A stretch of 64,000 nt of DNA from Prochlorococcus sp. AG-409-B13 (GTDB lineage: Bacteria > Cyanobacteriota > Cyanobacteriia > PCC-6307 > Cyanobiaceae). This document shows, piece by piece, positions 24,000 to 31,561 of the stretch. The translations under genes were made by a program, and so were the position numbers. The first letter of the stretch is position 1; each line of letters begins with the position of its first letter. Location: assembly GCA_003216035.1 (NCBI GenBank), contig QCJM01000003.1, positions 1 through 64,000 on the forward strand, in the 5' to 3' direction. The notes under the pieces are model-generated. The model saw only the letters and a program-made list of their open reading frames with translations, had not been told where the DNA came from and made no database searches.

Positions 24000-24401
24000 A
24001 GGGGTATTTTATTGATTTATGTAGAGGGGTGCTTGTTTCTGTTTATTTAGGCTTTGCAGAAGATTCTTTACAGTCTTAGGGTGGCTAATTAATTGCGAGC
24101 AAATTTAATTTACAGCCATATCTGGATTATTTCAATATAAAAATCATTCTTTTTAATAGAAATCACAAATAGAATGAATCTATAGACATAGTGTTTTATT
24201 TTGACAGAGTAAAAGTCTCTACAAGGGTTGTCATTAACTAATGACAACTCTTCACTCCATGATTACTATTCTAATGGCGGCATGTTGACAGGGAGCTTCC
24301 CAATAGAAAATTCAAGGCTTTTCGCCTTGAATCTCCTTGTATTATTCGCGCATACATTTCTTCTTTATCTATTGTATTGATGTTTCCTTATTTGCAAATA
24401 A
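24000..24401. other. 402-bp divergent intergenic interval with a perfect hairpin
   Basis: Contains ATTCAAGGC (24310-24318) / GCCTTGAAT (24324-24332), a perfect 9-bp inverted repeat with loop TTTTC, followed by CTCCTTG rather than a T-run. It lies about 70 bp before the dienelactone-hydrolase gene, so it could be a leader hairpin or operator. Otherwise AT-rich and empty. Confidence 0.5.
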
Positions 24402-25124
24402 ATGACTGGAAATTGGGTTGTTGTTGAGGGAGGCCCTGTTCCATTACGTTGCTGGTGGTCTGGATCTATGAAAGAAAATCCAAACGTTGTTTTGGTTTTG
24501 CCAGAGGTTTTTGGGATTAATAGTTGGGTTCGCAGCATTGTGGATCGATTGGCTGATAAAGGCATTTCTTCTTTAGCTATGCCACTATTTGCTCGTACGG
24601 CTCCGGAGATGGAACTTGGTTATTCCGAACAAGATTTGATTGAGGGGCGAATGCATAAAGAGCTGACTACAACTGATCAAATCCTTGCTGATGGGTCTGC
24701 AGCGATTAAATGGCTACAAAAACAATATCTTCAACCAAGGATCACCGTGGTTGGTTTTTGTTTTGGAGGCCATGCTGCTTTGATTCTGTCAACACTTGAT
24801 GAAGTCAGTTCAACCTTTGATTTTTACGGTGCTGGGGTAAGTAAGAGTAGGCCTGGAGGTGGTCCGCCAAGCTTGGAATTGCTTTCGCAAGTTTCAGGAA
24901 AACTCACTTGTTTATTTGGGACAGCTGATCCTTTAATTCCTATCTCTGATAGAAATGCAATACAAGAGGCATTTAAGATGCATGATGTGTTTGGGAAAAG
25001 ATTTAGCTATTTAGAGATTGATGGGGCTGATCATGGATTTATGTGCGAATCTCGCCAGAGCTTTAATGTTAAAGCTTCTGAAATTGGTTGGCAGGTATTA
25101 ATGGAGAGATTGCAGAAATATTAA
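24402..25124 (+). CDS. dienelactone hydrolase family protein
   Basis: 240 residues with an alpha/beta-hydrolase fold. The Cys nucleophile lies in GFCFGG (Cys120), the acid in FGTADPLIP (Asp176) and the His in DGADHGFM (His211), which is the Cys-Asp-His triad typical of the DLH family. The oxyanion region VLPEVFGIN is at about 33-40. The natural substrate is unknown; cyanobacterial DLH proteins are usually annotated as carboxymethylenebutenolidases without proof. Single gene. Confidence 0.9.
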   Translation: MTGNWVVVEGGPVPLRCWWSGSMKENPNVVLVLPEVFGINSWVRSIVDRLADKGISSLAMPLFARTAPEMELGYSEQDLIEGRMHKELTTTDQILADGSAAIKWLQKQYLQPRITVVGFCFGGHAALILSTLDEVSSTFDFYGAGVSKSRPGGGPPSLELLSQVSGKLTCLFGTADPLIPISDRNAIQEAFKMHDVFGKRFSYLEIDGADHGFMCESRQSFNVKASEIGWQVLMERLQKY

Positions 25125-25236
25125 AAAATCAAAACCTAGTGGCTTTGTCGATGTTCATACCTAGCTTTAATAGGCTAGTTTATCTTTATTACTAACCTTT
25201 TTAAAGAAAGAGTATTTACAATCATAAGGGGGAAAA

Positions 25237-25452
25237 GTGATAGATGATTTCACATTTGAACAGTGCAAGAAGAATAGAGAGATTCTTGAGCTTAAAATAA
25301 CTAACCTTGAGCATGCGATAAGACAATTAGAAAAAATGGTGGCTGAGTCAAGAATTGATGCTAAGACCTTAACTTACCTGAGACGAAAGGCTGCAGATTC
25401 AATTCAAGATTTAGAACTTCTTTACTTAATAAGAACTGAGAAAGATCTATAA
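25237..25452 (+). CDS. small helical hypothetical protein (71 aa, GTG start)
   Basis: Preceded by AAGGGGGAAAAGTG, a strong Shine-Dalgarno, which supports the GTG at 25237. All-helical and charged (TFEQCKKNREILELKITNLE, ... AADSIQDLELLYLIRT), probably a coiled-coil dimer. No family recognised. Confidence 0.6.
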   Translation: MIDDFTFEQCKKNREILELKITNLEHAIRQLEKMVAESRIDAKTLTYLRRKAADSIQDLELLYLIRTEKDL

Positions 25453-25980
25453 AAGCATTACAGTTCTTTATTAGAAGAATATACAAACAAAATCAGATAC
25501 GGACTCTATAGCTTTTAAGGGGTACTTAAGGCTTTGATCCATAGAGAAGGCAATATTAAAAGAGTTATTTAAACTTATGGCACTCGCCTTTTACAGAGCG
25601 GCAAGAAGAATTTGAATTAGTAATTATCACTTTAAGCTGAAAACTTGCCATTGAGACACGCTCGATAAGAGAACGAGAAAACTTAAATAGAGCCACAGAA
25701 TTTTCCCAAGGCTAGCCATGAAAGGGCCTAATATCAACTGCATCAATCACTTAGAGCGGAAAAGGGTTAGAGTAAAGTTAGAGTTATTGATGTAATCGTA
25801 TTTTATGCATAAGGTTGTGAAAATAATAAAATATAATTTTATGATCAAATAATTATTTGAACGTTTGATCTATGGTATTAATACGCAATTAATGGAGTGA
25901 ATTAGTTAATAGTAATAATTCTCTCTAAAGTTAGTATAATTAAGCTCTAGAGAAAAGATTGACCAATTACTTATTGATTT
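25453..25980. other. 528-bp interval containing the left edge of the candidate element
   Basis: No gene-like frame. Contains the tandem 11-mer at 25766-25787. Base composition drops sharply (long A/T runs) to the right of that repeat, consistent with a junction between host and element DNA. Confidence 0.4.
25766..25787 (+). repeat. tandem 11-bp motif, copy 4 (left end of candidate element)
   Basis: GTTAGAGTAAA followed by GTTAGAGTTAT. Same orientation as 30331-30352 (GTTGGAGTAAA, GTTAGAGTAAA); 19 of 22 positions are identical. Confidence 0.65.
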
Positions 25981-26232
25981 TTAATCTTTAAATACTGGAG
26001 CTGGCTTTTTCTTGACACCACTTACACAATCGTATAGAGCATCCATCTGAGCGATTAAGGCCCTAACTTCTCCTTTCTCAGGCAATATCTTCTCTTTACT
26101 TAAAAAGATACTCATTTCTCGAAGTTCAACTCTCATATGAGAAAGAATGTGATGAGCTTCTTCTCTGCGGGACTTGCTCAATTGTGGTAATGCTTTTGTA
26201 TAAAATTTTCTCGCAATTTTTTGTAAAAGCAA
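25981..26232 (-). CDS. hypothetical helical protein (83 aa)
   Basis: Starts MLLQKIARKFYTKALPQLSK, basic and helical, ending GVKKKPAPVFKD. No family recognised. It is the leftmost gene inside the candidate element and is separated from the others by about 0.8 kb of AT-rich DNA. Confidence 0.5.
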   Translation of the reverse strand: MLLQKIARKFYTKALPQLSKSRREEAHHILSHMRVELREMSIFLSKEKILPEKGEVRALIAQMDALYDCVSGVKKKPAPVFKD

Positions 26233-27051
26233 CCCTTGAGAAAAGTAATTTTATTCTTCGAAGCGATGAAACTAAAAACTTGAGATGTGCTAATAATATT
26301 GCCATGCTTGGATTAAAGCTCATGCAAAAGCTTGCTAAATAGCTTTAAAATGGTAAAATCATTACAATCCAGTACCTTTATCAAGGGTGCTTAATCAAAT
26401 CGCACCACAGATTGTACTGACAGTTATTGTTGAAAGGTTTGTTTTAACCAGTATTGATGTTATTGATAAATTAAAAAAAAACAATTGCAAGTTAGCCCTA
26501 TAGGCACTCTTGCTGCTTCTCACTCTTTACTCAAACGGAAGAGTCGGCTATAATACTCAAAAATGTAAAAAAATTAATTTGACTTGATATAAATTAAGTT
26601 TAAATCAATATCATTTACTTTATTTTCTATTAAGAAATTATTGGATCAGAATATTTAATCGCATTTATCTTTAAGTGCTAAACCTTAACTCCTAATTAGC
26701 TTTTGATGATGATTATGCAAATAATATCTGCATAATTCAGTAATTTATGGAATATTCAATCACTTTATTAAAGTTTATATTATGGCTTTATCTCTTTTTA
26801 TTTTATTATTCTTTGGATTATTTTAATAAAGCTTATTAAATAAATTATCTGAAATGGCAAGAATAATTTTAATCATTTAAACTGATCAACTATTGTACCT
26901 TTAAATTTATTTTGCCTAATTTTGGGTCTATGTGTAACAAGAAGGTCTAGAACAAATGTACACACTGGAGAATTATTAATAATGTAGTCATCTAAAAAAT
27001 CATCTATTGACTTTAATTATCTTTTCTCATTATTTTTTAGATATATTTATT
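26233..27051. other. 819-bp very AT-rich interval inside the candidate element
   Basis: No gene-like frame on either strand; many A/T runs and short inverted repeats. Could be an origin-like or packaging region, decayed DNA, or spacer. Nothing specific is recognisable. Confidence 0.4.
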
Positions 27052-27213
27052 TTATGAGGCAATTAGATCATCATCAGTTTCTATATTCCATTCTTCTTGT
27101 ATTTGTTTTAGCATTAAATATTCAGGAATGCTAGTTATACTTGATTGGATGACCTCTTTTCTTGCTTGAAATTGGATTAAACTCTTGTTTTTGTATTTGT
27201 ATGGATGATCCAT
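27052..27213 (-). CDS. tiny element gene 4 (53 aa)
   Basis: MDHPYKYKNKSLIQFQARKE then a helical, acidic end (WNIETDDDLIAS). Its ATG directly follows the TAA of the gene at 27214 (TAAATG), indicating one transcript. No family recognised. Confidence 0.6.
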   Translation of the reverse strand: MDHPYKYKNKSLIQFQARKEVIQSSITSIPEYLMLKQIQEEWNIETDDDLIAS

Positions 27214-27372
27214 TTATGCTGCCTCTCTTTCATAGTCATCACATACCAAACCTTCTATAAGCTCCAGAGCTATATGCTCTGATGAGGCCTTGCTAGCCTT
27301 CCAATGTCTTACTAATAGCTGCAGTTCTTTTATCCTTAACTCTGCTGCTTTGATTTTTTCATCACTTGTCAT
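27214..27372 (-). CDS. tiny element gene 3 (52 aa)
   Basis: MTSDEKIKAAELRIKELQLL, then VRHWKASKASSEHIALELIE and an acidic end. Two amphipathic helices, coiled-coil-like. Abuts the next gene without a gap. A GGAGGG-like Shine-Dalgarno (revcomp of CCCTCCG) lies upstream of its ATG. Confidence 0.6.
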   Translation of the reverse strand: MTSDEKIKAAELRIKELQLLVRHWKASKASSEHIALELIEGLVCDDYEREAA

Positions 27373-27416
27373 TTTACCCTCCGTTTTTAGTTTGTGAGAT
27401 GTTAATCTTGAATCCT

Positions 27417-27557
27417 TTATGCTGCCATAAAGTCATCCTCCTCCTCAGCATCCCAGATACCTTGGTAGATTTGAGATGCAACAAAATCCTGTTGTTGCAT
27501 CTCTCCTACCCCCTCTGACAAATCTTGTTTCTTAATGCTATGGTCATGCCTACTCAT
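27417..27557 (-). CDS. tiny element gene 2 (46 aa)
   Basis: MSRHDHSIKKQDLSEGVGEM, then QQQDFVASQIYQGIWDAEEE and DDFMAA. Acidic, Gln-rich, no membrane segment. Co-directional with its neighbours, 44 bases before gene 3. No family recognised. Confidence 0.55.
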   Translation of the reverse strand: MSRHDHSIKKQDLSEGVGEMQQQDFVASQIYQGIWDAEEEDDFMAA

Positions 27558-27599
27558 AGAAAGTTCCTTTAGAGATCGCATAATTGGGAGAATCAATTT

Positions 27600-27719
27600 T
27601 TACTCCTTTAGTGGGATAGACCTAAATAATCTGATGTTGTTTAGAGGAATTGTATCTTTGCTTTCTAATTGGTTCAACTCTATTTCAAGCTCATCCAAAG
27701 CCAGGCAGAATTGAGTCAT
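27600..27719 (-). CDS. tiny element gene 1 (39 aa)
   Basis: MTQFCLALDELEIELNQLES then KDTIPLNNIRLFRSIPLKE. Leucine-rich N-terminal helix. It begins 38 bases after the stop of the 206-residue gene. Short, but in line and co-directional with the other tiny genes. Confidence 0.45.
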   Translation of the reverse strand: MTQFCLALDELEIELNQLESKDTIPLNNIRLFRSIPLKE

Positions 27720-27757
27720 GTAAAATGTATTTGTTATTTTTTTCTTTATATACCTCA

Positions 27758-28378
27758 TTAAACACTCTCCCCAATAGTATTTCCTTTAGCAACAAGTTCT
27801 CTAAGCTTTCTATTCTCTGCTACCAACTCCTTATTCCGACTTAATGCAAAGTCAAGCTTTATATTTAATTCCTTTACCCTTGTATCAATAGTTTTTGGCA
27901 TCACTTTCCTTGACCTAGCCTTCCCTCTTGTCATGCTCCTAACCTTGGCATCGGAGAGACTCTCTCCCTTCGCGACCGCATCGAAGACCTTCTGCCTTTC
28001 TTTGTCTGTTACTCCTTTACCTCCAAGGGCATTCAAGGACCTCGCTGAGAGTCCAGCTAGCAGGTGGTCTTCGACCTCGTAATTGCCAAGCCATTTCTCG
28101 TGGGCATTCACTAGGTCGACCGCGTATCTTTCGGAACAGTTCAGTGCTCCGGACTTTAGGTACGCCTTCCAGTTTCCTGCCTTTACATTTTGCTTTATTT
28201 CATAGAGGTGCGCAGCGACAGCGCGGATGCATTGACCAGCAGTCAGGAGTTCCTCGTTGATCTCTACTGTTGACTCTTTAATGAAAGAGACCTGAGCGGG
28301 GACTAGCCCTTTCTCAACCTCGTCTCCTAGATAGACAGATTCAAGATCAACTACCTCTCCGGTAGTTGCGATAGTCAT
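27758..28378 (-). CDS. DUF3102-like helical protein, lead gene of the element's tiny-gene train (206 aa)
   Basis: Residues about 40-95 (LLTAGQCIRAVAAHLYEIKQ, then GNWKAYLKSGALNCSERYAV) resemble the DUF3102/plasmid-phage type region in which a host-range or partition-linked protein has a helix-turn-helix-like ERYAxxLV segment. Residues 150-200 are basic and end in a coiled coil (ALSRNKELVAENRKLRELVA). GC content is visibly higher than in surrounding genes (for example GCGACCGCATCGAAGACC), a sign of recent transfer. A 14-bp perfect palindrome lies 37 bp upstream of the ATG. Probably a DNA-binding regulator or partition protein; not proven. Confidence 0.6.
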   Translation of the reverse strand: MTIATTGEVVDLESVYLGDEVEKGLVPAQVSFIKESTVEINEELLTAGQCIRAVAAHLYEIKQNVKAGNWKAYLKSGALNCSERYAVDLVNAHEKWLGNYEVEDHLLAGLSARSLNALGGKGVTDKERQKVFDAVAKGESLSDAKVRSMTRGKARSRKVMPKTIDTRVKELNIKLDFALSRNKELVAENRKLRELVAKGNTIGESV

Positions 28379-28403
28379 GAGGTGAAAACGTGACTACTAA
28401 AAC

Positions 28404-28505
28404 CTAACTCGAAGTGACGAGCTCGTCATCAAGAACGGCTGTACTATTGGTCTTTTTGAGGGCGTCCAGTCTGATTGCCGTGACTGCGAATGCTCCCTGG
28501 ATTGG
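28404..28505 (-). pseudogene. GC-rich coding-like fragment without start codon
   Basis: Open on the minus strand between an upstream TAA and a TAG, reading QGAFAVTAIRLDALKKTNST then AVLDDELVTSS. No ATG, GTG or TTG in frame. Composition matches the 206-residue gene that follows, so it may be the C-terminal end of a gene lost during element rearrangement, or a leader. Confidence 0.35.
28415..28428. promoter_or_regulatory. 14-bp perfect palindrome, operator-like
   Basis: TGACGAGCTCGTCA, reading the same on both strands. It ends 37 bases before the start codon of the 206-residue gene. Placement and symmetry fit binding by a dimeric repressor, possibly that gene's own product. It also lies within the coding-like fragment 28404-28505. 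Confidence 0.45.
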
Positions 28506-28617
28506 TTAACAAGTATTAAATTTAGTTGAATTAGCCTCTTTCTTCAATGACATTCTATATGTTGATTGCCCTTTATCAATGCAGTTCCTTTCTAGCTTTG
28601 CTTTTGATTTAATCACT

Positions 28618-28716
28618 ATGTCCTCTGAGAGAACTTTGCCTGCCGATGAAATTGAGGCTGAGGATTTAATAGATAAGCAAGAGGTGGAAATGTTCGGATT
28701 CCCTACTAATGAATGA
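28618..28716 (+). CDS. tiny acidic protein (32 aa)
   Basis: MSSERTLPADEIEAEDLIDK then QEVEMFGFPTNE. Overlaps the start of the next gene by 8 bases. The ending EMFGF resembles the EIFGF of the 46-residue gene at 37694. Short, so only moderately supported. Confidence 0.4.
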   Translation: MSSERTLPADEIEAEDLIDKQEVEMFGFPTNE

Positions 28717-28831
28717 CATAAACCTGGTTCTTGTCTTGCCTGTGACTCTATTAATTCTTTTATTAGTTGGTATAATCTACTCTCTTTATTATTTTTTTCT
28801 AGGCTTAGCAGGAGGCGAATTAGATGATTGA
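28709..28831 (+). CDS. tiny single-pass membrane protein (40 aa)
   Basis: MNDINLVLVLPVTLLILLLV then GIIYSLYYFFLGLAGGELDD: one membrane helix with an acidic C-terminus. Its ATG overlaps the end of the preceding tiny gene. Convergent with the integrase gene, whose stop lies 16 bases away. No family recognised; holin-like size, but this is not evidence of function. Confidence 0.5.
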   Translation: MNDINLVLVLPVTLLILLLVGIIYSLYYFFLGLAGGELDD

Positions 28832-28846
28832 ATAATCCATGAATCT

Positions 28847-30310
28847 TTAGCCCTGATTTTTTGATAAGCTTACACGCTCATAATAACTTGTTAATGTATT
28901 TATACTTTGACCTGTAGTTCTAGCCAAAGTAAGTAAATCTGTCCCATTTTTAATTTGCTCCTCTATAAAAGAGGTTCTAAGTGAAAAGATCGTGTATTCT
29001 TGATTGTTAGACTGAAAGCAATTGAGCCTACCGTCCGAGCGTAAATCTCTGATAATTAATTTCCAATTGTATCTGATCCGTTGTAATGAAATTGGTTCAA
29101 AACCTTTATTTGGATCAGAAAATACATATGTATTTAATAGAGAATCACGAAGACCAATATCTAAATTCCTAATGTAATTTTGCATGAATTTATACCAATT
29201 AACTAGTTCTTTAACTAGAGAACATTTTGCTTCAAACTCTTCTTTCCCTTTTCTTCTCATGACTCTTATATATACAAGCACTTCTTTTTTCGCATAATCT
29301 TTTTTATCAGCTTGTGCTACTAGATCCTCGGCAGAGGAATTCAGCATTTTATTTTGAATTGAAACCGCATATTGAGGATCTAAAAATAATAAATCCTTGC
29401 TTAACTTATTACCATGAGATCTGATCGGGGGTTTAAAGGAAAAGTCTTTCCACTTTAAATTGAGTATTTGTTGAGGATATAGACCGCAATTCTTTGATAA
29501 AAATAAAAAATTCCAAACGAGATTCCTGAAGTATTTGCATTTGATTTGCTTCTTTTTAAAAGAATGCATATCACAATTATTTATCCACCTATCTTTAATA
29601 TAGTTATTTATTAATTCCCAATCTTTTTTATTTATAGCCTGGTACGATGATATATCATGACAATAGTTGGTTATTTTAGGGATTAAATTCTCTTCATAAA
29701 GTAAGTAATTGCTTATATAATTATTTTTTGCCATGTAATTTTTTAAAAATTCCTTAATTATAGTTAATTCCCTCTTTATGTTGCAACTTGTTGATGGAGA
29801 TCTATAGGTTATGTAGTCTTTGAAAGTGTATTTGTCTATTTGATTTGAAAAAGTTATACCGAAAGATTTTAGATAGAGTTTCATATGTTTATTGAGAACA
29901 ATAACTTTATTGGCTAAACTTTTTTCTTTTAATACACCATTTACTACCAGCTTATCCTGTAAATTTATCCATTCTTTAATTGCTGATCCTATTTCTATAT
30001 TCATACAATTAACTTTATTACTGTATTCACCTGTCACTATACGCTTATCATTATTTTGACCCTTAACAGCTTTTGTGCTATTTAAAAGCGACAGATGATG
30101 CGGCGAATCCTCTTCTAATCTTAAAGCTGTATCGGAGGCCATGAAGATAGCCTCTTCCATTGTTTTTGCACCTTTTATCAGCTTACTTCTATATCTTTTT
30201 TGGCCTTTTACCTTTTCCCTGTAAAAGAATTTACCAATATTAGAATCTTGCCAGGTTATAACCTCTCCTTTACCGCTTAAAACCTTTTGTTTGGCAAGTA
30301 ATTTTGGCAT
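28847..30310 (-). CDS. divergent tyrosine recombinase / integrase (487 aa)
   Basis: An N-terminal arm-binding-type domain (SNIGKFFYREKVKGQKRYRS, about 24-43, then GAKTMEEAI) is followed by a long core-binding region and a C-terminal catalytic domain. Box I reads NCGLYPQQILNLKWKDF, with Tyr where the first catalytic Arg is expected and Gln for Glu. Box II reads IFSLRTSFIEEQI, keeping the second Arg. The end LARTTGQSINTLTSYYERV holds the nucleophilic Tyr, with Gln at the usual His/Trp. A Lys-bearing beta turn (RRKGKEEF) is present. Tandem 11-mers lie 21 bases upstream of the ATG. It may be a specialised or weakened integrase. Confidence 0.82.
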   Translation of the reverse strand: MPKLLAKQKVLSGKGEVITWQDSNIGKFFYREKVKGQKRYRSKLIKGAKTMEEAIFMASDTALRLEEDSPHHLSLLNSTKAVKGQNNDKRIVTGEYSNKVNCMNIEIGSAIKEWINLQDKLVVNGVLKEKSLANKVIVLNKHMKLYLKSFGITFSNQIDKYTFKDYITYRSPSTSCNIKRELTIIKEFLKNYMAKNNYISNYLLYEENLIPKITNYCHDISSYQAINKKDWELINNYIKDRWINNCDMHSFKKKQIKCKYFRNLVWNFLFLSKNCGLYPQQILNLKWKDFSFKPPIRSHGNKLSKDLLFLDPQYAVSIQNKMLNSSAEDLVAQADKKDYAKKEVLVYIRVMRRKGKEEFEAKCSLVKELVNWYKFMQNYIRNLDIGLRDSLLNTYVFSDPNKGFEPISLQRIRYNWKLIIRDLRSDGRLNCFQSNNQEYTIFSLRTSFIEEQIKNGTDLLTLARTTGQSINTLTSYYERVSLSKNQG

Positions 30311-30859
30311 TGGAAGTAGATATACATTCGGTTGGAGTAAAGTTAGAGTAAATAAGTACTAGCTTAAATTGATTGGAAATAAAGGTTTTAATGACTTTAG
30401 CACAACAGGAATGTTTAAACTGGAAAAGGCCTCTTTTCAATTTTTATATACCTTTGAATAAAGCCCCCCTCTATTGGGTTTCTGCATATTAAATAAACCT
30501 CTTTCTCTAACTTTATGCTCTCAAATTTGATAGTGGCCATTGCTACTGCAGAAATACTCTTCATCCATTCACTTGATTAGAACAAACTCTTTATAAGCAG
30601 CCCTTTAGATGTTTTCTCGTAAAAGACTTAAATTAAGTATCCTTTAATTTTAAGTATATAGTCTTGGCCTTGTTCATTCCTTGAGCATGTTAGGTTGATA
30701 ATTTCCCATCATCAATATATGTTTTGTTTCAATGCCTACTAATCTTATTTAGGTTTTACAAGCCATAGAAAAGATTCACCGGATTCTCTTGGCTCATTTT
30801 TAATCTGTACATATACCCTGTATTTGTTATCAGCCTCCAACTCCCCAAGGTGGTTATTC
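30311..30859. other. 549-bp interval at the right edge of the candidate element
   Basis: Contains the tandem 11-mer 30331-30352 and then AT-rich DNA without a gene-like frame. It separates the integrase gene from the divergent 2OG oxygenase gene. No tRNA or tRNA fragment recognised. Confidence 0.4.
30331..30352 (+). repeat. tandem 11-bp motif, copy 5 (right end of candidate element)
   Basis: GTTGGAGTAAA followed by GTTAGAGTAAA, the most regular copy. It lies directly upstream of the integrase ATG and could serve as att arm sites, as the element end, or as operator for the integrase promoter. Confidence 0.65.
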
Positions 30860-31501
30860 ATGGACCTTATAGCTTGTTATAGGAATTCTGGTTTCGAGGC
30901 TGTAGCTGATGGAATCATGGAATTCTTCGACAGACGACACGACCTGCAGCAACGTGGAGTTACCTTTGGCGAAGAAGCTTTTATTTTGGATGGGGAATTA
31001 GCAAAAGTTTCAACGGACATTAGCCTTGTTGCAATTGATCGCTCAGATCCCGAGGCGTTTGCATTGTCTGAGGTGATAATGCGAGGAGTTAATGCCGCTC
31101 TAGAGCAATATCTTCACTCAAGACCCTTATTTAAAGAGTGTTGCCCAAAAAAGACTTTATTTATAAACCCTATTTTTAATCTTCAACGTTATGCTCCTGG
31201 GGAAGGCTTTAAGCAATGGCATTGTGATTGGGCTATTAATGATGAGGTCACTGAACCAGTACATCGAGTTTTGGCATGGATTCTTTATTGCAATGATGTT
31301 GAGTCTGGTGGGACGGAGTTTCTCTGGCAAGGACATCATGAAGCTGCAGAGCGTGGCAAAATAATAATTTTCCCAGCTGGTCTCTCTCATATTCATAGAG
31401 GTCGAGTGAATGAGACATATTCAAAAACCATTGCGACTGGTTGGATAAATGCCGGTGACAAGGACTCCTATATGTCACGTTTGGCAAGCTTTGAAACTTG
31501 A
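30860..31501 (+). CDS. 2-oxoglutarate/Fe(II)-dependent dioxygenase (prolyl-4-hydroxylase-like)
   Basis: 213 residues from ATG 30860 (a TTG 36 bases upstream is also open). The double-stranded beta-helix carries the iron site HxD in FKQWHCDWA (His and Asp about 121 and 123), the distal His in SHIHRG (about 179) and a Lys (YSKTIATGW) for the 2-oxoglutarate carboxylate. YCNDVESGGTEF in between is the usual P4Hc strand pattern. The target (free amino acid, protein or small molecule) is unknown. It is followed by an AEC transporter gene 60 bp downstream on the same strand. Confidence 0.85.
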   Translation: MDLIACYRNSGFEAVADGIMEFFDRRHDLQQRGVTFGEEAFILDGELAKVSTDISLVAIDRSDPEAFALSEVIMRGVNAALEQYLHSRPLFKECCPKKTLFINPIFNLQRYAPGEGFKQWHCDWAINDEVTEPVHRVLAWILYCNDVESGGTEFLWQGHHEAAERGKIIIFPAGLSHIHRGRVNETYSKTIATGWINAGDKDSYMSRLASFET

Positions 31502-31561
31502 TGGTACTTGAATGATCTCAGGTAGAGATCTACTCCAAGATTCCTTGCATCTAGATCCTTA

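Larger units (their letters stand above)
25766..30352. mobile_element. candidate 4.6-kb integrative element with tyrosine recombinase
   Basis: Bounded by direct copies of the tandem 11-mer. Inside: a divergent tyrosine recombinase directly next to the right repeat, two short plus-strand genes, a GC-richer 206-residue gene with a palindromic operator-like site, a train of four tiny co-directional genes, a long empty AT-rich stretch and an 83-residue gene. The layout (integrase at one end beside its repeat, small unknown cargo) resembles small integrative elements or phage satellites. No tRNA is visible at either end and no capsid or replication gene is recognised. Boundaries are inferred. Confidence 0.5.

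Noticed and set aside
26233-27051. CRISPR array in the AT-rich gap
   Set aside because: No regularly spaced repeats; only irregular A/T runs.
28709-28831. Phage holin
   Set aside because: Size and single helix fit, but no endolysin or lysis neighbour is present, so function is not claimed.
25453-30823. tRNA or tRNA fragment as integration site
   Set aside because: I looked for cloverleaf arms at both edges of the candidate element and found none; the only tRNA in the window is at 44880.
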